In this document: positions 8,299 to 17,705 of the stretch, piece by piece
Layout: every line of letters begins with the position of its first letter
Position numbering within the stretch: position 1 is the stretch's first letter
From: JAKPUX01 sp964436305
Lineage (GTDB): Bacteria; Zhuqueibacterota; Zhuqueibacteria; Residuimicrobiales; Residuimicrobiaceae
Reading direction: 5' to 3'
Assembly: GCA_964436305.1 (NCBI GenBank)
Contig: CAYTCI010000017.1
Coordinates: 1 to 57,715, forward strand
Length of the DNA stretch: 57,715 nucleotides
Notes under the pieces: generated by a model
Seen by the model: only the letters and a program-made list of their open reading frames with translations
Told to the model about the DNA's origin: nothing
Databases searched by the model: none
Translations under genes and position numbers: made by a program

Positions 8299-10002
8299 TC
8301 AGACCCGGCGGATGATCCGCCCGGGCAGTTTGCCGCTGTGCTGCCCCTTCTCCACCACAATCTGGCCGTTGACGACGATCAGATCCACACCCAGCGGAAA
8401 CTGGTGCGGATCGGCAAAGGTCGCCTGATCGATCACAGTGGCGTGATTGAAGACGGCCAGATCAGCAAAATAGCCAGTTTTCAACAGACCGCGTTCCCGG
8501 ATACCAAACTTGGCCGCCGGCAGGCCGGTGATGCGGTGAATCGCCTCGCTCAGGGGCAAAACCCCGGCCTCGCGGATATACCGTCCGAGGTAGCGCGGAA
8601 AGGTGCCGTAATAGCGGGGATGGGGGGTTCCCTTGCCGAGGAGGCCGGTGGGCGCGATCGCATTGCCATCCGAGCCGACCATGGTAAAGGGGGCGGCGAA
8701 GGTCATCCGGGTATCCTCCTCGCTCATGCTGAAACCGCACATGCCCACTTGCCCCGCCTCCTCAATAAGGAGGCGGCGGGTGTATTCCAGGGGATCCACG
8801 CCTGTGGCAGCGGCCAGCTCCTCGACCGTCCGTCCCTGCAGCTCGCGGCGTTCCGAAAGATAGGCCCGGGTGATCATAATCTGGGCCCAGGAGCCGGTGG
8901 CGGCGATCTTGTCGCGGACAAAGGGGGCCATTCTGGCGAAAGTCGCCGGCTCCTTGAGCCGGGTAACGAATGCGGCATGGCCGCCCTCCCGCGCCCACAG
9001 GGGGAAGAGCATGTTGAGCGAAGTGGCATAGGCGGTATAGGGGTAGCGGTCGGCATGCACATTGAGCCCCTGGCACCGCGCCTCGTTGATGGCCTCCAGC
9101 AACCTGGGGGTCTTGTACCAGTTGCGCTGCTGGCAGGCTTTGAGATGGGAGACCTGCAGGCTGACGCCCGACTCGCGGGCGATTGTCAGCGCCTCGGCCA
9201 GGGCTTCCTCGACCGTGAGGTCCTCGTTGCGCATATGGGTTGCATAGAGGCCGCCATGACGGGCGACCACCCGGCAGAGGGCGATGATCTCATCGGTTTT
9301 GGCGAAGCTGCCGGGGGTGTATTCAAGCCCGGTGGAGAGGCCCAGGGCGCCCTGTTCGAGCGCGGCCTCGAGGGCGCTGATCATCGCCCGCATCCCGGCG
9401 GCGTCCGGCGGCTGGTTGGCAACCCCCACGGCCGCCGTCCGGATGGCGCCATGACCGGCCAGAGTGGCATAATTCAGTCCGATCCCTCTTCTCTCCAGCG
9501 CCGCATAGAAGCCGGCCAGATCCCGCCAGTCAAACTCCAGGGCAAACTCACGTCGCCATGCTTCCTTCGCCTCCTCTCCCTCCTTTCCGGCGAGCGGAAA
9601 GACAGAATCTCCGCAATTGCCGCCGATCTCGAGGGTCACGCCCTGGCGGATCTTGCTCTCGCCGCGCGGGTCGACCAGCAGGGAGAGATCGGTGTGGGTG
9701 TGGACATCGATAAAGCCCGGGCTGACGGCATTCCCCTGGAGGTCGATCACGCGTTGCGCCCTGGCGGGATCCAGTTTACCGATGGCGGCGATGCGCTCGC
9801 CGCGTATTCCGAGATCGCCCCTATACGGCTCGCTGCCACGGCCATCATGGAGCAGGCCATTGCAGAGGAGCAGATCAAAGGGCTGCTTTGCACAGCTTGC
9901 TACCATCGAGCTGTACGACACGCTCAGGCCGATCCCCAGCAGCGCCGACTGCTGGATGAACCGCCGGCGCGTGGGAGGAGTCAATACTCGAGCATTTTTC
10001 AT
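8299..10002 (-). CDS. N-acyl-D-amino-acid deacylase (D-aminoacylase) family amidohydrolase
   Basis: 567 aa. The start at 10002 is chosen for the AAGGA site and because it places the export signal first. Residues 12-40 look like a Tat signal (RRRFIQQSALLGIG) followed by a lipobox-like VASC, so it is probably an exported lipoprotein. The metal-binding HTHTD is at 101-105, followed by further family blocks (GGNCGDS, STGLEYTPGSFA, YATHMRNE, SDGNAIAP). The family hydrolyses N-acyl-D-amino acids or related peptides with zinc. This suggests use of D-amino-acid-containing peptides such as peptidoglycan debris; the exact substrate is unknown. It stands alone, facing the ABC genes. Confidence 0.88.
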   Translation of the reverse strand: MKNARVLTPPTRRRFIQQSALLGIGLSVSYSSMVASCAKQPFDLLLCNGLLHDGRGSEPYRGDLGIRGERIAAIGKLDPARAQRVIDLQGNAVSPGFIDVHTHTDLSLLVDPRGESKIRQGVTLEIGGNCGDSVFPLAGKEGEEAKEAWRREFALEFDWRDLAGFYAALERRGIGLNYATLAGHGAIRTAAVGVANQPPDAAGMRAMISALEAALEQGALGLSTGLEYTPGSFAKTDEIIALCRVVARHGGLYATHMRNEDLTVEEALAEALTIARESGVSLQVSHLKACQQRNWYKTPRLLEAINEARCQGLNVHADRYPYTAYATSLNMLFPLWAREGGHAAFVTRLKEPATFARMAPFVRDKIAATGSWAQIMITRAYLSERRELQGRTVEELAAATGVDPLEYTRRLLIEEAGQVGMCGFSMSEEDTRMTFAAPFTMVGSDGNAIAPTGLLGKGTPHPRYYGTFPRYLGRYIREAGVLPLSEAIHRITGLPAAKFGIRERGLLKTGYFADLAVFNHATVIDQATFADPHQFPLGVDLIVVNGQIVVEKGQHSGKLPGRIIRRV

Positions 10003-10193
10003 GAGCCATCCTTGCAAGGTCAATTTTTCATTCCGCAACATCGCCGTAAAAATATAACCGCAAAGTTGAGAGAGTGCAAGTAAAATATGGCTTTTGGAAA
10101 TAAATCATGAATAAGCATACGCAAATCCGTCAATCATGACGTATTGTACTCCGACAGTTACACTGGGGGTCAACCATCCTGGCGGAGAACCGT

Positions 10194-13100
10194 ATGGACT
10201 CTTACCGATCCACCTCACCCCACCATCTGCTGGCGAACCTGGCGAAGCTTCTGCTCCCGGTCATTCTCCTGTCGTTGCCAGTCCTCGCTCTCCCGCAAAC
10301 CATCAAATTCACGGACATCACCACCGAAAAAGGGGTCCGCGGGTATCTCAAGAACGGTATTACAGCCTACGGTCACGGCTGCGCCATGGCGGACGTGAAC
10401 GGCGATTCGCTCCCCGACATTTACGTCAGCAATGCGGTGCGCCACGCCGAGCTCGAACCCAACGGCGGCCTCCCCGAGTTTCTCTACCTCAGCCAGAAAG
10501 ACGGACCCTATATCGACGTCGCAACCGAAAACGGTGCCGACGACCGCTTCGGCTGGACCGGCAGCCACGGCATCATCTTCTTCGATTACAATAACGACGG
10601 ACTGTACGACATCTTCAACGCCACCACCGACGACGCCAGCCGGCTCTATCAGAATCTGGGGAACGCCCGCTACAAGGATGTCAGCGCCGCGGCCGGCATC
10701 CCGGCCACCGGTCTCGGCACCCGCGGCCTCATCGCCATCGATATCAACCGCGATGGCTGGCTCGACCTCTATGGTGTCAACTGGGGACCGATGGAGACCC
10801 CATCCGGAACCATCCAGGCCACGCCACCCCAGCCCAATGAGCTCTATATCAACAACGGGGACGGCACCTTCACGACCGAACCGCGCAATGGCCCGCGCGG
10901 CTTGACCAATGACAATCCGGAAAAGGAAGGCACGCAGGGCGTTTCCTGTGTCGATGTCGACAACGACGGTGACATCGATATCTTCGTTTGCCATCGCAAT
11001 ATCATCTATGATCCGGTGACCCAATCGACCCGCTATGAACCCACCAACCGAATCTATAACCAGCTCTTCATCAACAACGGCAAGGGCTATTTCAAGGACG
11101 AAACCCTGGCGCGCGGTCTCGCGGAGGCGAGCAACGACTGCAATGGCACCACCTTCGCCGACTATGACAACGACGGCGACCTCGACGCCTTCGTTGTGCC
11201 CAAGGATGACGATGACACCATCGGCGGCAAACACACCCGCATCTATCAGAATGACGGCACTGGCCATTTCACCAAGCTGGCCAAAAGCGTCACCAACCTG
11301 ATCGGCTGGGGCTTCTCCGGCGTCCTCTTTGATGCCGATAACGACGGCGATCTCGACTTTTTCATCGGCCGGACCCTCGACGCCAACCTGCGCGGCAATG
11401 CCTTTTATGTCAACGACGGCAAGGGCAACTTTACCGAGAACACCACCGCCGGCTTTAGCTTCCGCAGCGGCGACCCCCGCGGCGCCGCCGTCGGCGACAT
11501 CGACAACGATGGCGATCTCGATCTTTACTTTGTCGATGCCAACAAACAGCTCTCCACCTTTTATCACAACTATTTGATGCGCAATGACTCACAGAACAAC
11601 AACCGCTGGCTCAAGGTCTACGGCCGCGGCCCCAAGGGCGACATGGGCGCTTTCGGCAGCAAAATCTGGCTCTTCGATTCAGGCCACATGGACGAAATGA
11701 ATCATCTGGTCGGCTATCGCCAGATCCAGAATGGTTATGCCTACCTTTGCCAGGACGACCCTGTGCAGCATTTCGGTCTTGCCAGCCGCGATACGGTGGA
11801 TCTCAAAATTATGCTGCTGGACAGCACCGTGCTGCGGGTTCCCCGGGTCGCCGCCCGGCAGCGGCTCTTCTTCACCAAACCCCGGGGGCTGGGGATCCTT
11901 GACGGCGACCGACAGACCGCCTTGCCGGGCACCGAGCTGAGCGCGCCGCTGCGGGTGCTCGTCAGCGACGCCTTCGGCAATCCCGCCATGGGCGTCCCCG
12001 TCACCTTTTCCATCCAGGAGGGCCTCGGCCGCTTCACCGGTGAACAGACCCTGTATACCAACAAGCAGGGGATCGCCAGCATCCGCTATACCACCCCGGC
12101 TGCCAGCGGCTCGGTGCACATCCTCGCCACCAGCCCCCTGACGCCGGGCTCGACGGCTGTCTTTACGGTCACCAGCGGCCAGCAGAGCGGCATCCCCTCG
12201 CGCCTCGGCTCCACCGGTGGCAGCGGACAGACCGGAGCCGCCGGGCTGCCTTTGGCCCAGTCGCTCGCACTGCAGGTCCTCGATTACGCCGGCGGGCCGG
12301 CGGTGGCGCAGGTTCGCTTCGCCGTCCTGCAGGGCGGCGGCAAGGTCAACGATCTGGACAGCTTGACAGTGGCGGCCGACCCCACCGGCCTCGCCAGCGT
12401 CTCCTGGCGGCTCGGCACCCTGGCCGGTTCGGTCCAACGGGTGCGCGCCACGGTGATCGGCTATCCTGCACTGAGTGCCGAGTTCACAGCGACCGTGCAA
12501 GCCGGACCGGCCGTCACCCTTCTGGGCCCGGCCTCCCTCAGCTACGCCGGCACCGTGGGGCAGGCCCTGCCTCCCTTGCAATTCAGGGTCCTGGATGCCT
12601 TTGGCAATCCGGTCGCCCGCGCTCCGCTCTCCTTCGTCATCGCGGCCGGTGGTGGCCTGGTCAACGGCGCCGCCACCCAGCAGCTGCTCAGCGACGCCGC
12701 TGGCCAGGTGCAGGCGATCTGGTCGCTGGGTCCCGCCAGCGGCAGCAGCAACAACCGGCTCACCATCAGTAGCAGCGGTCTGAGCGGCTCGCCCGTGGAG
12801 CTGGTGGCATCGGCCTCCGCTGCTCATGCCTACCGGATGGTGCAGAGCGCTGGCGATGGCCAATCCGCCCTGCCCGGTACCCTCCTTCCCCAGCCCCTGA
12901 CGGTTACGGTGCAGGACAGTCTCAGCAATCCGGTCTCCGGCCACACAGTCCAGTTCAGCGTGATCGAGGGGGATGCCCTGCTCGCCGGCGCCTCCTCTGT
13001 CACCCGGATTACCGACACAGCAGGCATGGCGCAGACCGCCGTCACGCTGGGAGCGGCGGAGGGTGTCGTCACGGTCAGTTGTGCAGCGGTCTATAATGGC

Positions 13101-14627
13101 ATCGTGCTGCAGAATGTCCCCCTCCTCTTTCATCTCACCTCGGTCAATCGCCACCTCGATCCGGCGCGGTCGACTCTCACCGTTTCGCAGCCAGCCGCCA
13201 TCGCCAACGGGCGGGATGGGGTGACCGTCCTCTTCACCGGCCGCGACGAGAAAGGGTTGCCGCTCGGGGGTGTGCCGGTGGTCATCACAGCCAGCGGCAT
13301 GGAGGTAACACTGCTGCCCTCGAGTGATATCACCGATCCGGAGGGCCACGTTTCCGCGATGCTGCGGTCGACGCGGATTCAGGCAGTGACGGTGCGGGCG
13401 ATCGCCCATGGCATCCCGGCTACACCCGATACCCTCAGTGTGCGTTTTACCACGGGAAGTGCGGCCCGGCTTGAGCGCCTCTCCGGCGATGGTCAGACTG
13501 GCGAAGTCGGAGCCCTCCTGGGCGTGCCGCTGGCGGTAACCCTCAGTGACTCCTTCTCCCACCCGCTTAGCGGTGAGGAGATTACCGTCACGATCCACCA
13601 TCCCGACGGCACGATGAATGCGCTGCCTGCGCTCCGGACCGACAGCACCGGCCGGGCGGCGATGAGCTTTACCCTGGGCAAAAAACCCGGCCTCTACACC
13701 CTTGAGATGATCCACGCTCCTCTTGCGGCGATCCATTTTGCCCTGACGGCCCGGCCGGGTGCGCCAGCCGTTGTGCAAATCCTGAGTGGCGATCAACAGC
13801 GGGGTGCACCCCACAGCCTCCTGCCCCAGCCCCTGGTTGTCCATATTCAGGATCAATACGGCAACGCCCTGGCGGGCCAAAAGCTGGCGATCCTCCTTAA
13901 CGACCCCACCGGCGAGAGTGATCCGCCCGGCGAAGTCCTGACCGACTCGCTGGGACGCGCGAGCCTTCTCTGGCGCCTCGGCACCCAGGCCCAGCAGCAG
14001 CTCCGCCTCCAGTCCGCCGCCAATCCGGCCGTGCAGGCGCTCTTCCATGCGACGGTCTTTACCAATCAGTCGCCGACTTTCCTGGAGACCAGCCCGGCCG
14101 ATACCCTGCTCAAGGCCGAGCCCGGCAGCGTGCTGCGCTTCCAGATCTCCGCAGTCGATCCGGATGGCGACAACCTGGCGATCACCTGGCTGCTCAACGG
14201 CCTGGCCGTCGGCAACAGCACCGCCCTCACCCTGATCACCAACAAGCCGGGGCTGGTCGAGGTAACCGTGAGCGACGGGACCTTCACCATCCAGAAGCGC
14301 TGGCACGTCGAGATCCTCATCAGCGGCGTCGACACCGATCCCCAGCCGGAGGAGTTCGCGCTGCTGCAGAGCTACCCCAACCCCGCCAATCCGGGTACCG
14401 CGATCGCATTCTCCCTGCCCCGCGAGGAGTCGATCCGGCTGCGCATCCTCAATCAGACCGGTCAATGCGTGGCCACCCTTGCTGACGGCGCCTGGGCGGC
14501 GGGCAAGCACACCCTGCACTGGGACGGCCGTGATCAGGCCGGTCTTCCCCTGCCCTCGGGGCTCTATTTCTACGAGCTGCAAGCGGGCGCACAGCATGTG
14601 ACCCGCAAGCTGCTCCTCGTCAAGTAA
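10194..14627 (+). CDS. Secreted multidomain protein: VCBS/FG-GAP + ASPIC/UnbV + Ig-like repeats + sorting domain
   Basis: 1477 aa. Signal peptide/anchor at about 16-34. Seven DxDxDGxxD calcium-type loops between about 67 and 443 (such as DYDNDGDLD and DIDNDGDLD) form a VCBS/FG-GAP beta-propeller. An ASPIC/UnbV-like domain (about 463-555) follows, then about seven Big_1/invasin-type Ig-like repeats (565-1285, recurring GDGQT...P..V.V.D..GNP), then a PKD/cadherin-like domain. The C-terminal FlgD-like domain (about 1385-1477) carries SYPNPANP and GLYFYELQ and ends KLLLVK. The domain set suggests a cell-surface adhesion or matrix protein of the CRTAC1 type, probably exported by a type IX-like route. 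GGCGGAG precedes the ATG. Confidence 0.88.
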   Translation: MDSYRSTSPHHLLANLAKLLLPVILLSLPVLALPQTIKFTDITTEKGVRGYLKNGITAYGHGCAMADVNGDSLPDIYVSNAVRHAELEPNGGLPEFLYLSQKDGPYIDVATENGADDRFGWTGSHGIIFFDYNNDGLYDIFNATTDDASRLYQNLGNARYKDVSAAAGIPATGLGTRGLIAIDINRDGWLDLYGVNWGPMETPSGTIQATPPQPNELYINNGDGTFTTEPRNGPRGLTNDNPEKEGTQGVSCVDVDNDGDIDIFVCHRNIIYDPVTQSTRYEPTNRIYNQLFINNGKGYFKDETLARGLAEASNDCNGTTFADYDNDGDLDAFVVPKDDDDTIGGKHTRIYQNDGTGHFTKLAKSVTNLIGWGFSGVLFDADNDGDLDFFIGRTLDANLRGNAFYVNDGKGNFTENTTAGFSFRSGDPRGAAVGDIDNDGDLDLYFVDANKQLSTFYHNYLMRNDSQNNNRWLKVYGRGPKGDMGAFGSKIWLFDSGHMDEMNHLVGYRQIQNGYAYLCQDDPVQHFGLASRDTVDLKIMLLDSTVLRVPRVAARQRLFFTKPRGLGILDGDRQTALPGTELSAPLRVLVSDAFGNPAMGVPVTFSIQEGLGRFTGEQTLYTNKQGIASIRYTTPAASGSVHILATSPLTPGSTAVFTVTSGQQSGIPSRLGSTGGSGQTGAAGLPLAQSLALQVLDYAGGPAVAQVRFAVLQGGGKVNDLDSLTVAADPTGLASVSWRLGTLAGSVQRVRATVIGYPALSAEFTATVQAGPAVTLLGPASLSYAGTVGQALPPLQFRVLDAFGNPVARAPLSFVIAAGGGLVNGAATQQLLSDAAGQVQAIWSLGPASGSSNNRLTISSSGLSGSPVELVASASAAHAYRMVQSAGDGQSALPGTLLPQPLTVTVQDSLSNPVSGHTVQFSVIEGDALLAGASSVTRITDTAGMAQTAVTLGAAEGVVTVSCAAVYNGIVLQNVPLLFHLTSVNRHLDPARSTLTVSQPAAIANGRDGVTVLFTGRDEKGLPLGGVPVVITASGMEVTLLPSSDITDPEGHVSAMLRSTRIQAVTVRAIAHGIPATPDTLSVRFTTGSAARLERLSGDGQTGEVGALLGVPLAVTLSDSFSHPLSGEEITVTIHHPDGTMNALPALRTDSTGRAAMSFTLGKKPGLYTLEMIHAPLAAIHFALTARPGAPAVVQILSGDQQRGAPHSLLPQPLVVHIQDQYGNALAGQKLAILLNDPTGESDPPGEVLTDSLGRASLLWRLGTQAQQQLRLQSAANPAVQALFHATVFTNQSPTFLETSPADTLLKAEPGSVLRFQISAVDPDGDNLAITWLLNGLAVGNSTALTLITNKPGLVEVTVSDGTFTIQKRWHVEILISGVDTDPQPEEFALLQSYPNPANPGTAIAFSLPREESIRLRILNQTGQCVATLADGAWAAGKHTLHWDGRDQAGLPLPSGLYFYELQAGAQHVTRKLLLVK

Positions 14628-14633
14628 AGGCCA

Positions 14634-14692
14634 TAAAAAAAGGGCCTCTGCACGGAGCGAATCCAGATCCGCGCAGAGGCCCTCTTCTTTTC
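14634..14692. terminator. Bidirectional intrinsic terminator between convergent genes
   Basis: AGGGCCTCTGC (14641-14651) pairs with GCAGAGGCCCT (14673-14683). An A-run (14635-14641) lies on the left and a T-rich CTTCTTTTCC on the right, so the hairpin has a U-tract in both directions. It separates the stop at 14627 from the minus-strand stop at 14704 and marks the downstream end of the mannan locus. Confidence 0.88.
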
Positions 14693-14703
14693 CGCTCAGC
14701 CTG

Positions 14704-17598
14704 TCACCGTAGCAGCAGCATGCGCCGCACCTCCCGCCCCTGGGCGGTTTCCAGCAGGCAGAGATAGACGCCGCTGGCCAGGCCCTGCCCGCGAAATATC
14801 ACCTGATGTTCTCCCGCCGCACAGCGGCCATCGATCAGCGTCACGACCACCCGCCCTGCCACATCATAGACCACCAGCCGCACCGGCCCTGCCAGGCCCA
14901 GATGAAAGACAATCCTCGTCTCGGGATTGAAGGGATTGGGATAGTTCTGCGCCAGAGCTGCCTGCTGTGGCAGGGCGATTCGGGGCGTTTCGACACCGCT
15001 CAGATATTCTCCCAGGGTGAAGAGCGGCGGCTGTCCGCCATCGAAGTAGCGCCAGGAGCTGCCGAGCTTGAGGTAAATCTGGCTGGCGTCGAACAGCTGC
15101 GCATCGAGCGAGAGATCCGCGCCGGTGGAGGCGGCGGCATGCAGCTCAACCGTCAGCCGGTTCTCACCGGTACGCAGAAGAGCCAGGGTCTGCGGGGTGA
15201 AGGTATAGATCTGGCTGGTCTTGCTGCCGCTCAGGGCTGCGGTATCATCGCCGATCTCGCCCGCCGGCAGGTTGTAGCGCAGCAACTCCTGGCCATTGAG
15301 GCGGACCAGAGCACCGTCGTGGCATTTGAGCAGCAGACCCAGCTGGCTCACCGGCTGGGGCAGGTTGAAGGTAACCGCACCATACAGGGTTCGGGTCACC
15401 CGGGTGACCGTCGCGTTGCCCGCTGCCGCGCCAAACCCCAGAGGGGCCTTGCCACTCAACCAGCTGGCGGCGGGATAGCGTTCGTCGAACCAGGGAATAG
15501 GCCGCTGCAGGGTATCGATCCTGATCGTAACCCGCCAGGCGTTGAGGGTTTCGTTGCCGCTGATGTCGATGGCACGCAGGTAGAGGGTCAACTCCTCACC
15601 CTGATGGCCGCGGATGGTTGTCAGGTGTTTGAATCCGCCCTGGCCGCTGTCGAAGCGCCCGGGCATTTGGGCATAGGGCCGATCGGCCGGGCCCCAGGCG
15701 AGATGGGCGCGCTCATCGGTCTCGAGATAGAGGGAGACCAGGGTATCGGACGAGACCAGGGAACTCTCCGGCCGGACGGTAAAGAGCGGCGGTGTGGTGT
15801 CAGAGCCCGGCCGGCTGTACATCGGCGGCAGATCCGCCTCGAAGGCGGTGAAGGGATCGTTATAGAAATCGAGAAAGCCGGGGACGGTGGCATGGCCGGG
15901 CCAGGGCGCGAAAAAGTGGCTGGTGGACTCGTTGCGCCAGACCATGGCGTAGCTGATCAAGGCGCAGAGGCTGTCCTGTTTGAAAGGCGGCAGCAGATAG
16001 CGATTGAACCAGGCCGGTTCCGGGATGCACTCGTAGCCCACCTCCGTCAGCGCTGCGATCTTGGCGCGTTCTTTCGCCAGCGTTACCGGTACATGCAGGG
16101 TGTTGATGAAGGCCGCTTGACGCTGATCGAGGGGTGTCCAGTAATAAAAATCCATGCCGAGAATGTCGACATAGTTGTCGCCCGGATAGATCTTGAGATA
16201 GCTGTTGCGCGTCGTGAAACTGATCGGCGAAATAGCGTAGATCAGGTTGTGGACATTGAGGGAATCGCGCAGATAGGTGACAGTGAACTGCCAGATATGG
16301 TTGTATTCCTCGCTGCTGCAATTGTTGGTCCCCCACCAGAAGGCGCCGCTGTCGTGCTCATGATAGGGGCGGAAAAGGATCGGTATGGAAGAACCGTCGT
16401 TGCCGCGCAGCCCCTTGAGAAAGCGGGCGATGCGGGTCAGGCGTTTTTTATAGAAGTCATGGTAGCTCCCCCCCGGCAGCAGGGTGGCGACGACATTATC
16501 GCTGATGTCGGCCCCGTAAAAGCTGCGGCCCTGGGGATCGTACTGGTGCCAGCAGAGGGTGTTGACGCCGCCGCGGGCATAGGCCGAGCGGATACGGTAA
16601 GTGAAACGCGCCATCTCCGAGGCCGAGCCGCGGTCGACGGTATTCATATCCCAGCCGTAAAGGCCGGGATAATCGCCGCAAACACTTTTAATGTCGGAGC
16701 GGTCGTCGTCGCCCTTCCAGCCGACGCCATAGCCGGTGGCATCATGCATGCCGAAAATAAGCCGCCGGCCGCAGCCCTGCTCCAGATTGGTATAGAGGTA
16801 TTTTGTCCTGGGCGTGGCGAGGGGATCGATCAGGCCGGGATTGGGAATATTGGCCTGTTTCTCGAGGGTGACGCAGGCATCGAGCAGATCCCACTCAGCC
16901 CGATCGAGCTCGCTCTGCGAGGCGCCGGCTTTATTGACAGCGCTTTGGGCCGTGGTGATGGCGCTTTGCAGGGCGACTACGCTGCCGGCCGGGTACTCCC
17001 CCTCACCGTTTCCTTCCACAGCACCGGAAGCCAGCGCTCGCGCGGCCGTCAGGGCGGCGGCGAGGGCGGACCCATCAGGGATGATCGCCGCGGCCGCCGA
17101 ATCGCCGATGCAAAGGTCGTCCAGCCAGACCGCTCCGGATTTCACCGCGGTTGTGCCGCCATCGAGATACAGGTAGATGCGGGTAATCAGGCTCGAGGCA
17201 CCCGGCGCGAGGGTGAGGCTGTAGGCGTGCCACTGGTTGTCACCGGGGAGCTGCACCGGCAACCAGTTCTCTCCCTGGAGATAGACCGGCTTCAGGACTA
17301 GCTCACAGGCGAGATTCGCTTTGGCCTTGAGGGTGATGTAGGGCGCCGCGGCAACGGCCACCCGCGGCGGCGTATAATTAAAATTGTCCCATGCATAGGA
17401 GGAGGCGGTCCGGTTATAGTTTATCTGCAGGGTGCCATTGACCATCGCCAGGGTGAAGGTGGCAGAGTTCGGTGCCTCCCATCCCGGGAGTTGCGGGTCG
17501 TTGAAGGTCTCGCGGACACCGGTGACCTGTGCGGTCGCCAGTGCAGCGCTGAGCAGAAGCGTACAAAACAGAGCGTGCAAACCACTTTTTTGCATCAT
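14704..17598 (-). CDS. Secreted GH26 endo-beta-mannanase with CBM, FIVAR-like linker and sorting domain
   Basis: 964 aa. Signal peptide 1-24; beta-sandwich carbohydrate-binding-like module about 25-168; FIVAR-like three-helix linker about 176-248; GH26 catalytic domain about 262-610. The acid/base is Glu414 in RPYHEHDSGAFWWG and the nucleophile Glu519 in ALTEVGYE, the standard GH26 pair. A second jelly-roll module (about 700-860) and a FlgD-like C-terminal domain with NYPNPFNP follow. The enzyme should cut internal beta-1,4-mannosidic bonds outside the cell. It is the last gene of the minus-strand locus. A second in-frame ATG three bases in (17595) has better spacing from GAGG and may be the true start. 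Confidence 0.94.
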   Translation of the reverse strand: MMQKSGLHALFCTLLLSAALATAQVTGVRETFNDPQLPGWEAPNSATFTLAMVNGTLQINYNRTASSYAWDNFNYTPPRVAVAAAPYITLKAKANLACELVLKPVYLQGENWLPVQLPGDNQWHAYSLTLAPGASSLITRIYLYLDGGTTAVKSGAVWLDDLCIGDSAAAAIIPDGSALAAALTAARALASGAVEGNGEGEYPAGSVVALQSAITTAQSAVNKAGASQSELDRAEWDLLDACVTLEKQANIPNPGLIDPLATPRTKYLYTNLEQGCGRRLIFGMHDATGYGVGWKGDDDRSDIKSVCGDYPGLYGWDMNTVDRGSASEMARFTYRIRSAYARGGVNTLCWHQYDPQGRSFYGADISDNVVATLLPGGSYHDFYKKRLTRIARFLKGLRGNDGSSIPILFRPYHEHDSGAFWWGTNNCSSEEYNHIWQFTVTYLRDSLNVHNLIYAISPISFTTRNSYLKIYPGDNYVDILGMDFYYWTPLDQRQAAFINTLHVPVTLAKERAKIAALTEVGYECIPEPAWFNRYLLPPFKQDSLCALISYAMVWRNESTSHFFAPWPGHATVPGFLDFYNDPFTAFEADLPPMYSRPGSDTTPPLFTVRPESSLVSSDTLVSLYLETDERAHLAWGPADRPYAQMPGRFDSGQGGFKHLTTIRGHQGEELTLYLRAIDISGNETLNAWRVTIRIDTLQRPIPWFDERYPAASWLSGKAPLGFGAAAGNATVTRVTRTLYGAVTFNLPQPVSQLGLLLKCHDGALVRLNGQELLRYNLPAGEIGDDTAALSGSKTSQIYTFTPQTLALLRTGENRLTVELHAAASTGADLSLDAQLFDASQIYLKLGSSWRYFDGGQPPLFTLGEYLSGVETPRIALPQQAALAQNYPNPFNPETRIVFHLGLAGPVRLVVYDVAGRVVVTLIDGRCAAGEHQVIFRGQGLASGVYLCLLETAQGREVRRMLLLR

Positions 17599-17705
17599 AT
17601 CCTCATTTCATGACAGACAGCATGGATAGACAACGTGGAGCGGCTCAAAGGGCCGCGAAAAACCGCAGGCGGTGATGGGGGCTTGCCGGCCGCAGAGGTG
17701 TGCTG

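Noticed and set aside
14806..17301. 831-codon plus-strand open frame opposite GH26
   Set aside because: Shadow of the GH26 gene, which has a complete active site; no start signal.
17650..17680. Short ACCGC-CT-GCGGT plus T-run as a terminator between the two GH26 genes
   Set aside because: The stem is only 5 bp with a 2-nt loop, too weak to call.
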